From positions 248,001 through 312,000 of the forward strand of contig NZ_JBOUVX010000001.1 of NCBI RefSeq assembly GCF_050789285.1: a DNA stretch of 64,000 nt, written 5' to 3'. The translations under genes were made by a program, and so were the position numbers. Origin of the DNA: CAVPWP01 sp050789285 (GTDB lineage Bacteria > Pseudomonadota > Alphaproteobacteria > Rhodobacterales > Rhodobacteraceae). Under the pieces are notes generated by a model. The model did no database searches and had not been told where the DNA came from. It saw nothing but the letters and a program-made list of their open reading frames with translations. Positions 1 to 8,516 of the stretch are shown here, piece after piece (position 1 is the stretch's first letter; each line of letters opens with the position of its first letter).

Positions 1-620
1 ATCTCGACGCCAGGCGCGATGTTCGACAGCGTCAGACAGCAGCCCGACACCATGCCGCCGCCGCCGATCGGTGCGATCACCGCATCAAGCCCCTCGACCT
101 GCTCGACCAGCTCGCGCGAGCAGGTGCCCTGACCGGCGATCACGCGCGGGTCGTTGTAGGGATGCACGAACTCGGCCCCGGTCGCGGCCTGGACCTGGGC
201 GAAGACCGCCTCGCGCGACGAGGTCGAGGGTTCGCATTCGGTGATGAGGCCGCCATAGCCGCGCACGGCGTCTTTCTTGGCCTGCGGCGCGGTGCGGGGC
301 ATCACGACATGGCAGGGAATGCCGCGCCGCCCGGCGGCGTAGGACAGGCTCAGTGCGTGGTTGCCGCTGGAATGCGTGGCCACGCCCCTTTTCGCCATCT
401 CGTCCGAGAGGCCGAAGACCGCGTTCGAGGCGCCGCGCACCTTGAAGGCGCCGGCCTTCTGGAAGTTCTCGCACTTGAAGAACAACTCGGCCCCGGTCAG
501 TTCGTTGAAGTAGCTCGAGGTGAGGATCGGCGTGCGGTGGATGTAGGGCCGGATCCGCTCGTGCGCGGCGACAACGTCGTCGTAGGTGGGGATCACGGCG
601 GGCGGGGTCATGTCGTTCAT
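1..620 (-). CDS. bhcB: beta-hydroxyaspartate dehydratase BhcB (3' end beyond the window)
   Basis: This is a PLP-dependent fold-type II dehydratase of the serine/threonine dehydratase family. Its place directly behind an aspartate:glyoxylate aminotransferase gene, opposite an IclR regulator, identifies it as the beta-hydroxyaspartate dehydratase of the BHA cycle, which turns (2R,3S)-beta-hydroxyaspartate into iminosuccinate. About 206 residues are present. The N-terminal part carries FFKCENFQKAGAFKVRGA, whose lysine is the expected PLP Schiff-base residue, followed by a SSGNHA phosphate-side loop and a later GGGG loop near the left edge. The ATG at 620 follows AAGGAGG, and the gap to bhcA is only 11 bp, so the two are co-transcribed. 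The stop codon lies outside the window. Generic threonine dehydratase is the alternative by sequence alone; context decides. Confidence 0.85.
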   Translation of the reverse strand, partial: MNDMTPPAVIPTYDDVVAAHERIRPYIHRTPILTSSYFNELTGAELFFKCENFQKAGAFKVRGASNAVFGLSDEMAKRGVATHSSGNHALSLSYAAGRRGIPCHVVMPRTAPQAKKDAVRGYGGLITECEPSTSSREAVFAQVQAATGAEFVHPYNDPRVIAGQGTCSRELVEQVEGLDAVIAPIGGGGMVSGCCLTLSNIAPGVE

Positions 621-631
621 CGATGCCTCCT

Positions 632-1846
632 TCACGCGGCGGCCTGCGCGGCGGCGACCTTGCCGCCCGCGCGCCAGAACTCCTGCGCCGCCGCGACGCC
701 GGAGCCCAGTGTGATCGGATAGCCGAGGTCGGCCATCGCCATTTCGATGGTGGCAAGTCCCGACAGAGCCATCGGCTCGGTCAGGCTGCCCAGATGCCCG
801 ATGCGGAAGGCGCGGCCGTTCATCTGACCAAGGCCAACGCCGAAACTCATCCCGTAAGTGTCGTAGGCGTGATCGGTCAGCCGGTTGCTGTCGAAGCCGT
901 CGGGCACGTAGATCGCGCTGACCGTGTCGGAATAAAGCGACGGCTCGGCCGCGCAGAGCTTCATCCCCCAGGCCGCCACGGCCCGACGCACGCCTTCAGC
1001 CATCCGGTGATGGCGGGCGAACACGTTGTCGAGGCCTTCCGCCATCAGCATGTCGACGCTTGCGCGCAGCCCGTGCAGAAGCTGCAGCGGTGGGGTATAG
1101 GGATAGCCGCCCCGGGCATTGGCCTGGGTCATGTCCCGGAAATCGAAGTAGGTGCGCGGCAGCGTCGCCGTTTCCATCGCCGCCATGGCCTTCTGACTGA
1201 CGCCGACGATGGCGATGCCGGTGGCCAGCATGAAGCCCTTCTGGCTGCCGGTGACGGCCAGATCGACGCCCCAATCGTCCATGCGGAAATCCATCGAGGC
1301 CAGCGACGACACCGCGTCGACCATCAGCAGTGCCGGATGGCCGGCGGCGTTCATCGCCGCGCGGACCGCGCCGATGTCGGACTTCACGCCGGTCGCGGTT
1401 TCGTTGTGGGTGACGAGGACCGCCTTGATCGTGTGGTCCGCGTCGGCGCCAAGCCGTTCGCCGAAACGGTCGGCGGGCGCGCCGGTGCCCCAGACGCAGT
1501 CGATGATCTCGACGTCAAGCCCGTGACGCTGGCAGAGGTCGATCCAGCGATGCGAGAACATGCCATAGCGCGCGATCAGAACCTTGTCGCCGGGCGACAG
1601 CGTGTTCGACACCGCGGCTTCCCATCCGCCGGTGCCGCTGCCCGGAAAGGTAACGATCTGTCCGGTCTCTGTCTTGAACACCGTCTTCAGGTCGGCAAGC
1701 AGCGGGCCCAGAAACTCGGCAAAGTCGCGCGCCCGATGGTCGGACGTCGGGGTGTTCATCGCGTGGCGCAGCGCCTCGGGCATGTTGGTCGGGCCCGGGA
1801 TGAAGACCGGGTTCTGGTCGCGAAGTGCGGGGGCGTGACGTGACAT
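632..1846 (-). CDS. bhcA: L-aspartate:glyoxylate aminotransferase BhcA
   Basis: A class V aminotransferase of 404 residues, first gene of the beta-hydroxyaspartate cycle operon. In Paracoccus denitrificans BhcA transfers the amino group of aspartate to glyoxylate, giving glycine and oxaloacetate. The N-terminus has the family FIPGPTNMPEALR stretch, then a GSGTGGWEAA cofactor loop, a DAVSSLASM segment carrying the PLP-ring aspartate (about residue 177) and GSQKGFM with the likely Schiff-base lysine near residue 203. The ATG at 1846 was chosen because it follows GGGAGGAAG and starts the conserved protein; an upstream extension to 1981 would run through the AT-rich operator region and is rejected. 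A serine-glyoxylate aminotransferase is the nearest alternative, but the BhcR/BhcB neighbours favour BhcA. Confidence 0.9.
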   Translation of the reverse strand: MSRHAPALRDQNPVFIPGPTNMPEALRHAMNTPTSDHRARDFAEFLGPLLADLKTVFKTETGQIVTFPGSGTGGWEAAVSNTLSPGDKVLIARYGMFSHRWIDLCQRHGLDVEIIDCVWGTGAPADRFGERLGADADHTIKAVLVTHNETATGVKSDIGAVRAAMNAAGHPALLMVDAVSSLASMDFRMDDWGVDLAVTGSQKGFMLATGIAIVGVSQKAMAAMETATLPRTYFDFRDMTQANARGGYPYTPPLQLLHGLRASVDMLMAEGLDNVFARHHRMAEGVRRAVAAWGMKLCAAEPSLYSDTVSAIYVPDGFDSNRLTDHAYDTYGMSFGVGLGQMNGRAFRIGHLGSLTEPMALSGLATIEMAMADLGYPITLGSGVAAAQEFWRAGGKVAAAQAAA

Positions 1847-1910
1847 CCTGCTTCCTCCCTGAACGGACAAGCGGCAACATGACGCCCGCCGGCAGATTTT
1901 GCAATTTTTC

Positions 1911-1926
1911 TGGAAAAATATTTCAC
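1911..1926. promoter_or_regulatory. candidate BhcR operator, bhcA-proximal
   Basis: TGGAAAAATATTTCAC is an imperfect palindrome in a sharply AT-rich stretch of the otherwise GC-rich bhcA-bhcR intergenic region. It resembles the GGAAA-TTTCC type of operator known for IclR-family regulators such as AllR. It lies 65-80 bp upstream of the bhcA start. Binding is inferred. Confidence 0.5.
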
Positions 1927-2002
1927 TGTGTATTAGTTTGCAATCAGTATACTGAAAAACAACAGAATTATGATTTTCCACTTTTCAGATTTTCAATTGA
2001 GC

Positions 2003-2015
2003 GGAAAATTTTTCC
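2003..2015. promoter_or_regulatory. candidate BhcR operator, bhcR-proximal
   Basis: GGAAAATTTTTCC is a near-perfect palindrome 70 bp upstream of bhcR and has the same half-sites as the element at 1911-1926. Two such sites between divergent genes fit joint control of the operon and autoregulation by BhcR. Binding is inferred. Confidence 0.55.
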
Positions 2016-2084
2016 ATTGATTGCCGCGCTGCCGCGGGTCACGGTCGGCGGCAACAGTCCACGGAATTCATCCCGGAGCAGACC

Positions 2085-2912
2085 ATGAACGAAATCGCCC
2101 AGAACCGCCGCGCCCGGGGCCGCCCGCGCAGCGCCCCGGCCGATGTCGGCAGCGTGCAGGCCATCGACCGGGCCGTGGTTCTTCTGCGATCGCTGGCGCG
2201 CGACGGCGACGCGACGCTGACCGAACTGGCCGACCGCGCCAATGTGCCGGCCTCGTCCGCGCACCGGGTGCTTGTTTCGCTTCAGTCGCACGGAATGGTC
2301 GATTTCGCCGACGCCACGCAGGAGTGGCAGATCGGGGTCGAGGCCTTCCGCATCGGCAGCGCCTTCACGCGGCGCACCAACATCGTGGATGTCGCGCGCG
2401 AACCCATGCGGCGGCTGGTCGAGGACACGGGCGAGACCGCGAACCTTGCCATCGAGGACGGGGGCGAGGTGGTGTTCCTGGCCCAGGTCGACACGGCGAA
2501 CCCGATCCGGGCCTTCTTTCGGGCAGGGACACGGGTGCCCATGCATTCCTCGGGCATCGGCAAGGCGCTTCTGTCGGCCTACGACCGGGCGCGTGCCGAC
2601 AAGATCCTGCGCCGGCAGGGCCTGCCCGAGTTCACGGCCAAGACCCTGTCCGACCCCGAGGCGCTGCACGAGGATCTGTCCCGCACGCGGGCGCGCGGCT
2701 GGTCCTTCGATGACGAAGAGCGCTATCAGGGCATGCGGTGCATCGCCGCCCCGGTCTGGAACGTCCATGGCGATCCGATCGCGGGCGTGTCGATTTCAGG
2801 CCCGGCGGTGCGCTTTGATGCGGCGAGCCTGGACGGGAAGGGGGCGCGGGTGATGCAGGCAGCCGCCGAGATCACCGAGGCGATGGGCGGCACCCCGGCG
2901 CGCCTCCCCTGA
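2085..2912 (+). CDS. bhcR: IclR-family regulator BhcR of the beta-hydroxyaspartate cycle
   Basis: A 275-residue IclR-family transcription factor. Residues 25-85 form the winged helix-turn-helix (VQAIDRAVVLLRSLA, then LTELADRANVPASSAHRVLVSL with the recognition helix), and residues 95-265 the GAF-like effector domain with the family signature GIGKALLSAY and a C-terminal GVSISGPAVRF segment. It is divergent from bhcA across 238 bp that hold two palindromes. In P. denitrificans BhcR activates the cycle and senses glyoxylate; the same role is inferred here from the arrangement. The ATG at 2085 follows a GGAG-containing site. The N-terminus is basic and rich in Arg. Confidence 0.88.
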   Translation: MNEIAQNRRARGRPRSAPADVGSVQAIDRAVVLLRSLARDGDATLTELADRANVPASSAHRVLVSLQSHGMVDFADATQEWQIGVEAFRIGSAFTRRTNIVDVAREPMRRLVEDTGETANLAIEDGGEVVFLAQVDTANPIRAFFRAGTRVPMHSSGIGKALLSAYDRARADKILRRQGLPEFTAKTLSDPEALHEDLSRTRARGWSFDDEERYQGMRCIAAPVWNVHGDPIAGVSISGPAVRFDAASLDGKGARVMQAAAEITEAMGGTPARLP

Positions 2913-3007
2913 TCCCCGTCACTCGCCGGGGGCAGCAGTTCAGGGTTGCGGGTCGGCCCGGCAACGAATACATACCCGCCGATCCAAGGGTTGAAGGCCG
3001 CGCCTGA

Positions 3008-3364
3008 ATGGAAAACGTCGTTCTCATCGTCCACCTGATCCTGGCGCTCTGCCTGATCGGCGTCGTGCTGCTTCAGCGGTCGGAAGGCGGCGGGCTTGGA
3101 ATGGGTGGTGGCGGTGGCGGGCTGGTCAGTTCGCGTGGCGCCGCGACCGCTTTGGGCAAGCTGACCTGGGCGTTCGCCATCGCGTTCATCGCGACCTCGA
3201 TCACGTTGACGATCTTTGCGGCGCGGAACTCGGCGGACACGTCGGTGCTGGACCGGCTGGGGGTCGAGACGCCAAGCGCGCCGGCAACCGGACTTCCCGA
3301 TGCCGACGGCCTTCTGCCGCCGCCCTCGGGCGATGCGCCGCTCGCGCCGCCACCCGTCGAGTGA
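3008..3364 (+). CDS. secG: preprotein translocase subunit SecG
   Basis: A 118-residue inner-membrane protein with the SecG layout: a first membrane helix at residues 3-22 (VVLIVHLILALCLIGVVLLQ), the LLQRSEGGGLG turn, a glycine-rich cytosolic loop, and a second helix at about 52-72. SecG stimulates SecYEG-dependent export by topology changes during SecA cycling. The C-terminal 40 residues are proline- and alanine-rich, as in other Rhodobacteraceae. It precedes pyrG in the same direction, a conserved pairing in this family, although 162 bp separate the two genes. Confidence 0.95.
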   Translation: MENVVLIVHLILALCLIGVVLLQRSEGGGLGMGGGGGGLVSSRGAATALGKLTWAFAIAFIATSITLTIFAARNSADTSVLDRLGVETPSAPATGLPDADGLLPPPSGDAPLAPPPVE

Positions 3365-3526
3365 GCGCGGTCGAATAGCCACAACAAATTGGGGGTGGGC
3401 CTTTGGACACCCCAGATATTGCGGGACCGAGGCGAATCGTCTATCGGTCAAATCCCGTGATGCTGCGTTTCCGGAACCCTGGATCGGCGCAGCGCTGGCA
3501 CATAATCACGGGGGGTCGCCGCCCAC

Positions 3527-5170
3527 ATGGCACGATACATCTTCATCACCGGCGGCGTCGTTTCCTCCCTTGGCAAGGGGCTGGCCTCGGCCGCCCTCGG
3601 CGCGCTTCTGCAGGCCCGCGGCTATTCGGTGCGGCTGCGCAAGCTTGACCCCTATCTGAACGTCGATCCGGGGACGATGTCGCCCTTCGAGCATGGCGAG
3701 GTCTTCGTGACGGACGACGGCGCCGAGACCGACCTGGACCTTGGCCACTACGAGCGTTTCACCGGGGTGTCGGCGCGCAAGACGGATTCGATCTCGTCCG
3801 GGCGCATCTATTCCAACGTCCTCGAGAAAGAGCGGCGCGGCGACTACCTGGGCAAGACGATCCAGGTGATCCCGCACGTTACCAATGAAATCAAGGACTT
3901 CCTTCGTATCGGCGGGGACGAGGTCGACTTCATGCTGTGCGAGATCGGCGGCACCGTCGGCGACATCGAGGGGCTTCCGTTCTTCGAGGCGATCCGCCAG
4001 TTCATTCACGAGCATCCGCGCGGCCAGTGCATCCTGATGCACCTGACGCTGCTGCCGTATCTGGCGGCCAGTGGCGAGCTGAAGACCAAGCCCACCCAGC
4101 ATTCGGTGAAGGAGCTTCAGTCGATCGGTCTTGCGCCGGACGTGCTGGTGTGCCGGTCCGAACACCCGATCCCCGACAAGGAGCGCGAGAAGATCGCGCT
4201 GTTCTGCAACGTGCGCAAGGACGCGGTGATCGCGGCCTATGACCTGTCGACGATCTACGAGGCACCGCTGGCCTATCACCGTGAGGGGCTGGATCAGGCC
4301 GTTCTCGATGCCTTCGGCATCTCGCCCGCGCCGAGGCCCAACCTCGCGCGCTGGGAAGACGTGATGGACCGGATCGTCAACGCCGAGGGCGAGGTGCGCG
4401 TGGCGATCGTCGGCAAGTACACGCAGCTGGAAGACGCCTACAAGTCGATCGCAGAGGCGCTGACGCACGGCGGCATGGCCAACCGGGTGAAGGTGCGCGC
4501 CGAATGGATCGACGCCGAGATCTTCGAACGCGAAGACCCCGCGCCCTGGCTTGAAGGCTTCAACGCGATCCTCGTGCCCGGCGGCTTCGGCGAACGCGGC
4601 ACCGAGGGCAAGATCCGCGCCGCGCAGTTCGCCCGCGAGAAGGACATCCCCTATCTCGGCATCTGTCTTGGCATGCAGATGGCGGTGATCGAGGCCGCGC
4701 GGAACCTTGCCGGTCTGGCCGACGCGGGCTCGGAGGAGTTCGACCATGAAGCCGGGCGCAAGCGGTTCACGCCCGTGGTCTATCACCTGAAGGAATGGGT
4801 GCAGGGTAACCAGACGGTGGCGCGCAAGGTCGACGACGACAAGGGAGGAACCATGCGGCTGGGCGCCTACACCGCGCACCTTGCCGAAGGCTCGAAGGTG
4901 GCCGAGGTCTATGAGGCCACGGTGATCGAGGAACGCCACCGCCACCGCTACGAGGTCGACATCAAGTATCGCGACAAGCTAGAGTCGGCCGGCCTGTGCT
5001 TTTCGGGCATGTCGCCCGACGGCCGCCTGCCCGAAATCGTCGAGCACAAGAACCATCCCTGGTTCATCGGCGTCCAGTTTCACCCGGAACTGAAGTCCAA
5101 GCCCTTTGCGCCGCATCCGCTGTTCGCGGATTTCATCCGCGCCGCGAAAGAGGTCGAGCGGCTGGTCTGA
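3527..5170 (+). CDS. pyrG: CTP synthase
   Basis: A 547-residue CTP synthase, full length for the family. It aminates UTP to CTP using glutamine and ATP. The N-terminal synthase domain starts at ARYIFITGGVVSSLGKGL with the ATP-binding GKG loop and continues through YLNVDPGTMSPFEHGEVFVTDDGAETDLDLG. The C-terminal class I glutamine amidotransferase domain (from about residue 290) shows GGFGERG, the nucleophile elbow GICLGMQ, and the catalytic His-Glu pair in VQFHPE near the end. ATG at 3527 matches the universal family N-terminus. The gene is convergent with argF. Confidence 0.98.
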   Translation: MARYIFITGGVVSSLGKGLASAALGALLQARGYSVRLRKLDPYLNVDPGTMSPFEHGEVFVTDDGAETDLDLGHYERFTGVSARKTDSISSGRIYSNVLEKERRGDYLGKTIQVIPHVTNEIKDFLRIGGDEVDFMLCEIGGTVGDIEGLPFFEAIRQFIHEHPRGQCILMHLTLLPYLAASGELKTKPTQHSVKELQSIGLAPDVLVCRSEHPIPDKEREKIALFCNVRKDAVIAAYDLSTIYEAPLAYHREGLDQAVLDAFGISPAPRPNLARWEDVMDRIVNAEGEVRVAIVGKYTQLEDAYKSIAEALTHGGMANRVKVRAEWIDAEIFEREDPAPWLEGFNAILVPGGFGERGTEGKIRAAQFAREKDIPYLGICLGMQMAVIEAARNLAGLADAGSEEFDHEAGRKRFTPVVYHLKEWVQGNQTVARKVDDDKGGTMRLGAYTAHLAEGSKVAEVYEATVIEERHRHRYEVDIKYRDKLESAGLCFSGMSPDGRLPEIVEHKNHPWFIGVQFHPELKSKPFAPHPLFADFIRAAKEVERLV

Positions 5171-5248
5171 GGCGCGGCCGGCAAAGGCGGACGCGGGAAC
5201 CGCGGCACCGGGCGGGACCGGGGCAGATCCGCCGCCCGCCGCCTGCGA

Positions 5249-6175
5249 TCAGACCTGAAGGCACCAGCGCAGGATGGCCTTCTGGGCATGCAGGCGGTTC
5301 TCGGCCTCGTCGAAGACCACCGACTGCGGCCCGTCCATCACCGCACTTGTCACCTCTTCGCCGCGATGGGCGGGCAGGCAGTGCATGAAGACCGCCTGCG
5401 GCCCGGCCTTCTGCATCAGCGCTTCGTTCACCTGGTAGGCGCGCAGCAGGTTGTGGCGACGTTCGCGGGTGGACTGGGCATCGTGCATCGAAACCCAGGT
5501 GTCGGCGACGATCAGGTCGGCGCCGGCAACGGCCTTCTCGACATCTCGCTCGATCGTCACGGTCGCGCCTTCGCGCCGGGCGAGGTCGATGAACGCGGCC
5601 TCGGGGTCAAGCTGCTCGGGGCCCGAGAAGGTCATGTCGAAACCGAAGCGCCCCGCGGCATGCAGGAAGGACGCGCAGACGTTGTTGCCGTCGCCCGTCC
5701 AGACCACCTTGCGCCCCGCGATCGGCCCCCGGTGTTCCTCGAAGGTCAGGACGTCGGCCATGATCTGGCAGGGGTGGGTGCGGTTCGTCAGCCCGTTGAT
5801 GACCGGAACGGTCGCATGTTCGGCCAGTTCGAGAAGCGTCGATTCCTCGAAGGTGCGGATCATGATGAGGTCGACATACCGGCTGAGGACCCGCGCCGTG
5901 TCGGCGATGCTTTCGCCGTGGCCAAGCTGCATGTCGCTGCCCGACAGGACCAGCGTTTCGCCCCCCATCTGGCGCACGCCCACGTCGAAGGACACGCGTG
6001 TCCGGGTCGAGGGCTTCTCGAAGATCAGCGCGACCATCCGACCGTCGAGGGCCTTGTCGTCGTCGGGGGCGGCCTTGGGCCGGCCGGCCCGCGCCTGCTT
6101 GATCGCATGCGCCCGGTCGATCATCGCGCGAAGGTCGGCGGGGTCGGTCTTGTGGATGTCGAGGAAATGTCTCAT
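5249..6175 (-). CDS. argF: ornithine carbamoyltransferase
   Basis: A 308-residue cytosolic transcarbamylase that makes citrulline from ornithine and carbamoyl phosphate in arginine synthesis. Carbamoyl-phosphate binding residues are seen in KPSTRTRVSF (about residues 53-62), the HPCQ box is present, and the ornithine/catalytic loop MHCLPAHRGEE lies near the C-terminus. The ATG at 6175 is preceded by GAAGGAG. It lies 12 bp downstream of argD and is clearly its operon partner, an order widespread in alphaproteobacteria. Confidence 0.97.
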   Translation of the reverse strand: MRHFLDIHKTDPADLRAMIDRAHAIKQARAGRPKAAPDDDKALDGRMVALIFEKPSTRTRVSFDVGVRQMGGETLVLSGSDMQLGHGESIADTARVLSRYVDLIMIRTFEESTLLELAEHATVPVINGLTNRTHPCQIMADVLTFEEHRGPIAGRKVVWTGDGNNVCASFLHAAGRFGFDMTFSGPEQLDPEAAFIDLARREGATVTIERDVEKAVAGADLIVADTWVSMHDAQSTRERRHNLLRAYQVNEALMQKAGPQAVFMHCLPAHRGEEVTSAVMDGPQSVVFDEAENRLHAQKAILRWCLQV

Positions 6176-6187
6176 GCGCCCGCTCCT

Positions 6188-7357
6188 TCAGGCCGCCAGC
6201 GCCGAGGCGGCCCGATCGAGGCGTGTCAGCGCCTCGGCGATTTCGTCGTCGGAGATGGTCAGCGGTGGCAGGATGCGCACCACGTTGTCGGCGGCGGCGA
6301 CCGTCAGCACGCCCGCGTCATAGCCCGCCTTCACGACGTCAAGGTTCGGCACCCGGCATTTCAGCCCCAGCATCAGGCCCGATCCGCGCACCGTCTCGAA
6401 GACCTTGGGGTGGCTTGCGACCAGCCCTTCGAGCTTCTGGCGCAGGGCGCCGGCCTTGCGGTTGACGGTGTCCAGAAAAGCCGGATCGGCCACGATTTCC
6501 ATCACGGCGGCGCCGACCGCGCAGGCCAGCGGGTTGCCGCCATAGGTCGACCCATGGGTGCCGGCCGTCATGCCGGCCGCCGCGGCTTCGGTCGCCAGAA
6601 CGGCGCCCAGCGGAAAGCCCCCGCCGATGCCCTTGGCCACCATCATGATGTCGGGCGTCACGCCCGCCCATTCATGGGCGAAGAGCTTGCCCGTGCGGCC
6701 CATTCCGCACTGCACCTCGTCCAGCACCAGAAGCGCGCCGGTTTCGTCGCAAAGATCACGCAGGCCCTTCAGGCACTGGTCGGGCAGGGGGCGGATGCCG
6801 CCTTCGCCCTGCACCGGTTCGATCAGCACCGCGGCGGTCCGGTCGGTGACGGCAGCGCGCAGCGCCTCGTGATCGCCCCAGGGCAGGTGCACGAAGCCCG
6901 GCAGAAGCGGCGCAAAGCCCTTCGTCATCTTCTCGGACCCGGCCGCGGCGATGGCCGCGCTCGACCGGCCGTGAAAGGCGCCGTCGAAGGTGACGATGTC
7001 GACGCGGTCCTCGCCCTTCTCGTACCAGTACTTGCGCACCATCTTCACCGCCAGTTCGCAGGCCTCGGTACCCGAGTTGGTGAAGAACACGGTGTCGGCG
7101 AAGGTCTCGGCCACCAGCATGTCGGCCAGCCGCTGCTGCTCGGGCACCTGGTAAAGGTTCGAGACATGCCAGAGCTTGCCCGCCTGTTCGGTCAGCGCCG
7201 CGACAAGCGCGGGGTGGGCATGGCCAAGCGCGTTGACCGCGATGCCCGCGCCAAGATCGAGGAAGCGTCGCCCGTCCGTCGCCTGAAGCCAGGTGCCCTC
7301 GCCCCGCTCGAAGGCGAAAGGCGCGCGGTTGTAGGTCGGCAGGATGGACGGGATCAT
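6188..7357 (-). CDS. argD: acetylornithine aminotransferase
   Basis: A 389-residue class III PLP aminotransferase of arginine synthesis (N-acetylglutamate semialdehyde to N2-acetylornithine); such enzymes often also serve as succinyldiaminopimelate transaminase in lysine synthesis. Visible signatures are FLDLGAGIAVNALGHAHP, FFTNSGTEA for the phosphate site, LVLDEVQCGMGRTGK with the PLP-ring Asp, and MMVAKGIGGGFPLGA with the Schiff-base lysine. The ATG at 7357 starts the conserved protein and follows AAGGA; an extension to 7450 is not supported. First gene of an argD-argF operon. Confidence 0.96.
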   Translation of the reverse strand: MIPSILPTYNRAPFAFERGEGTWLQATDGRRFLDLGAGIAVNALGHAHPALVAALTEQAGKLWHVSNLYQVPEQQRLADMLVAETFADTVFFTNSGTEACELAVKMVRKYWYEKGEDRVDIVTFDGAFHGRSSAAIAAAGSEKMTKGFAPLLPGFVHLPWGDHEALRAAVTDRTAAVLIEPVQGEGGIRPLPDQCLKGLRDLCDETGALLVLDEVQCGMGRTGKLFAHEWAGVTPDIMMVAKGIGGGFPLGAVLATEAAAAGMTAGTHGSTYGGNPLACAVGAAVMEIVADPAFLDTVNRKAGALRQKLEGLVASHPKVFETVRGSGLMLGLKCRVPNLDVVKAGYDAGVLTVAAADNVVRILPPLTISDDEIAEALTRLDRAASALAA

Positions 7358-7589
7358 GGGTCGTGTCCTTGAAGTGCAGGCCGTAGGGGTGCCAGTGGCG
7401 GGCGGCCAAGTCAACGATTTGAGGATGTAAGGCTGCGCCCACAGGCGCAAGGGATCGCAGGCTGACAGGTCAGCGTCGGCGGCGTCGGATATCCGGGGTC
7501 CCAGCGATCATGGCGATCCGATAGCCTGCTGCCCCGGGCCTGTCCAGCCCCCAAGCCGAGGGCGCGGTCTTCCGCGCCGGGGCGGGCCG

Positions 7590-8393
7590 TCAGGCCTTCA
7601 TCCTGTGGCCGGTGCGAAACCAGTGCCAGCACAGGGCAAGGATCGCGGCGGTCGTGACCGTGCAGACCAGCAGCCCCAGCCAGGGCGAGCTGTCCGAGAC
7701 GCCGATGGTGCCATGGCGCAATCCGTCGATCAGGTAGAACACGGGGTTGAGGTGGATCAGCCATTGCAGCCCGCCGGGCAGGGCCTCGATCGAATAGAAG
7801 GTGCCCGACAGAAAGGCGAGCGGCGTGACCACGAAGTTGGTGATGGCGGCCATCTGGTCGAACTTGTCGGCATGGATCGCCGCGACGATGCCCAGACCCG
7901 ACAGCATCGTTGCCCCAAGCAGCACGAAGACCGCCGCCCAGACCGGGTGGGCAAGGCCCGAGCCGGTCAGAAGAAGCAGCACGACGCCGGTCGTCAGCGC
8001 GACCAGAACGCCGCGCACGACGCCGCCGGCGACATAGCCCGCCACCAGTTCGGCCGGGCTCAGGGGCGGCATCAGCGTGTCGACGATGTTGCCCTGCACC
8101 TTCGAGATCACGATCGAGGACGAGGTGTTGGCGAAGGCGTTCTGGATCACCGTCATCATGATGATGCCGGGGACGAGGAAATGCAGGAAAGGCACCCCCA
8201 TCACCGCGCCTCGCGCGGGTCCGATCGCCAGCGCGAAGACGGCAAGGAACAGACCCGCGGTCGCCAGCGGGGCCAGCAGGGTCTGGCTCCAGACGTTGAG
8301 AAAGCGACGCACCTCGCGCTCGGCCAGGGTGTATAGCCCAAGACGGTTCCACCGCCCGAAGCGCCGGATGCCCATTTCCACGAAGTCCGCCAT
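7590..8393 (-). CDS. ABC-2 type transporter permease
   Basis: A 267-residue integral membrane protein of the ABC-2 permease family (YadH/NodJ type). It has an N-terminal cytosolic helix that crosses into the membrane around VWSQTLLAPLATAGLFLAVFAL, about six membrane helices, and the family segment near the end with LSGTFYSIEALPG and LNPVFYLIDGLRHG. The ATG at 8393 follows AAAGGACA and gives the family-sized product; reading further upstream produces Arg-rich non-membrane sequence antisense to gcrA. No ATP-binding partner lies beside it, so the substrate cannot be read from context. It is divergent from gcrA over 123 bp. Confidence 0.85.
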   Translation of the reverse strand: MADFVEMGIRRFGRWNRLGLYTLAEREVRRFLNVWSQTLLAPLATAGLFLAVFALAIGPARGAVMGVPFLHFLVPGIIMMTVIQNAFANTSSSIVISKVQGNIVDTLMPPLSPAELVAGYVAGGVVRGVLVALTTGVVLLLLTGSGLAHPVWAAVFVLLGATMLSGLGIVAAIHADKFDQMAAITNFVVTPLAFLSGTFYSIEALPGGLQWLIHLNPVFYLIDGLRHGTIGVSDSSPWLGLLVCTVTTAAILALCWHWFRTGHRMKA

Positions 8394-8516
8394 GCGATGG
8401 TCTGTCCTTTTGCTGCCTGCGCCGCTTGTAACTCCCCCCACCGTGACTAGAATAGGGACTTCGCATGAGACAAGCCCCCGCGCCGACGGCGCCCGGGCAT
8501 GAGGCAAGGGTTTTCG

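Noticed and set aside
85..756. 223-residue minus-strand frame at the left edge
   Set aside because: It is out of frame with the conserved bhcB protein and overlaps bhcA; the Arg/Pro-rich translation is not protein-like.
5288..7372. 694-residue plus-strand open frame
   Set aside because: It lies antisense to argF and argD, is rich in His/Arg/Gly, and has no domain or ribosome-binding site; it is a shadow of GC-rich coding.
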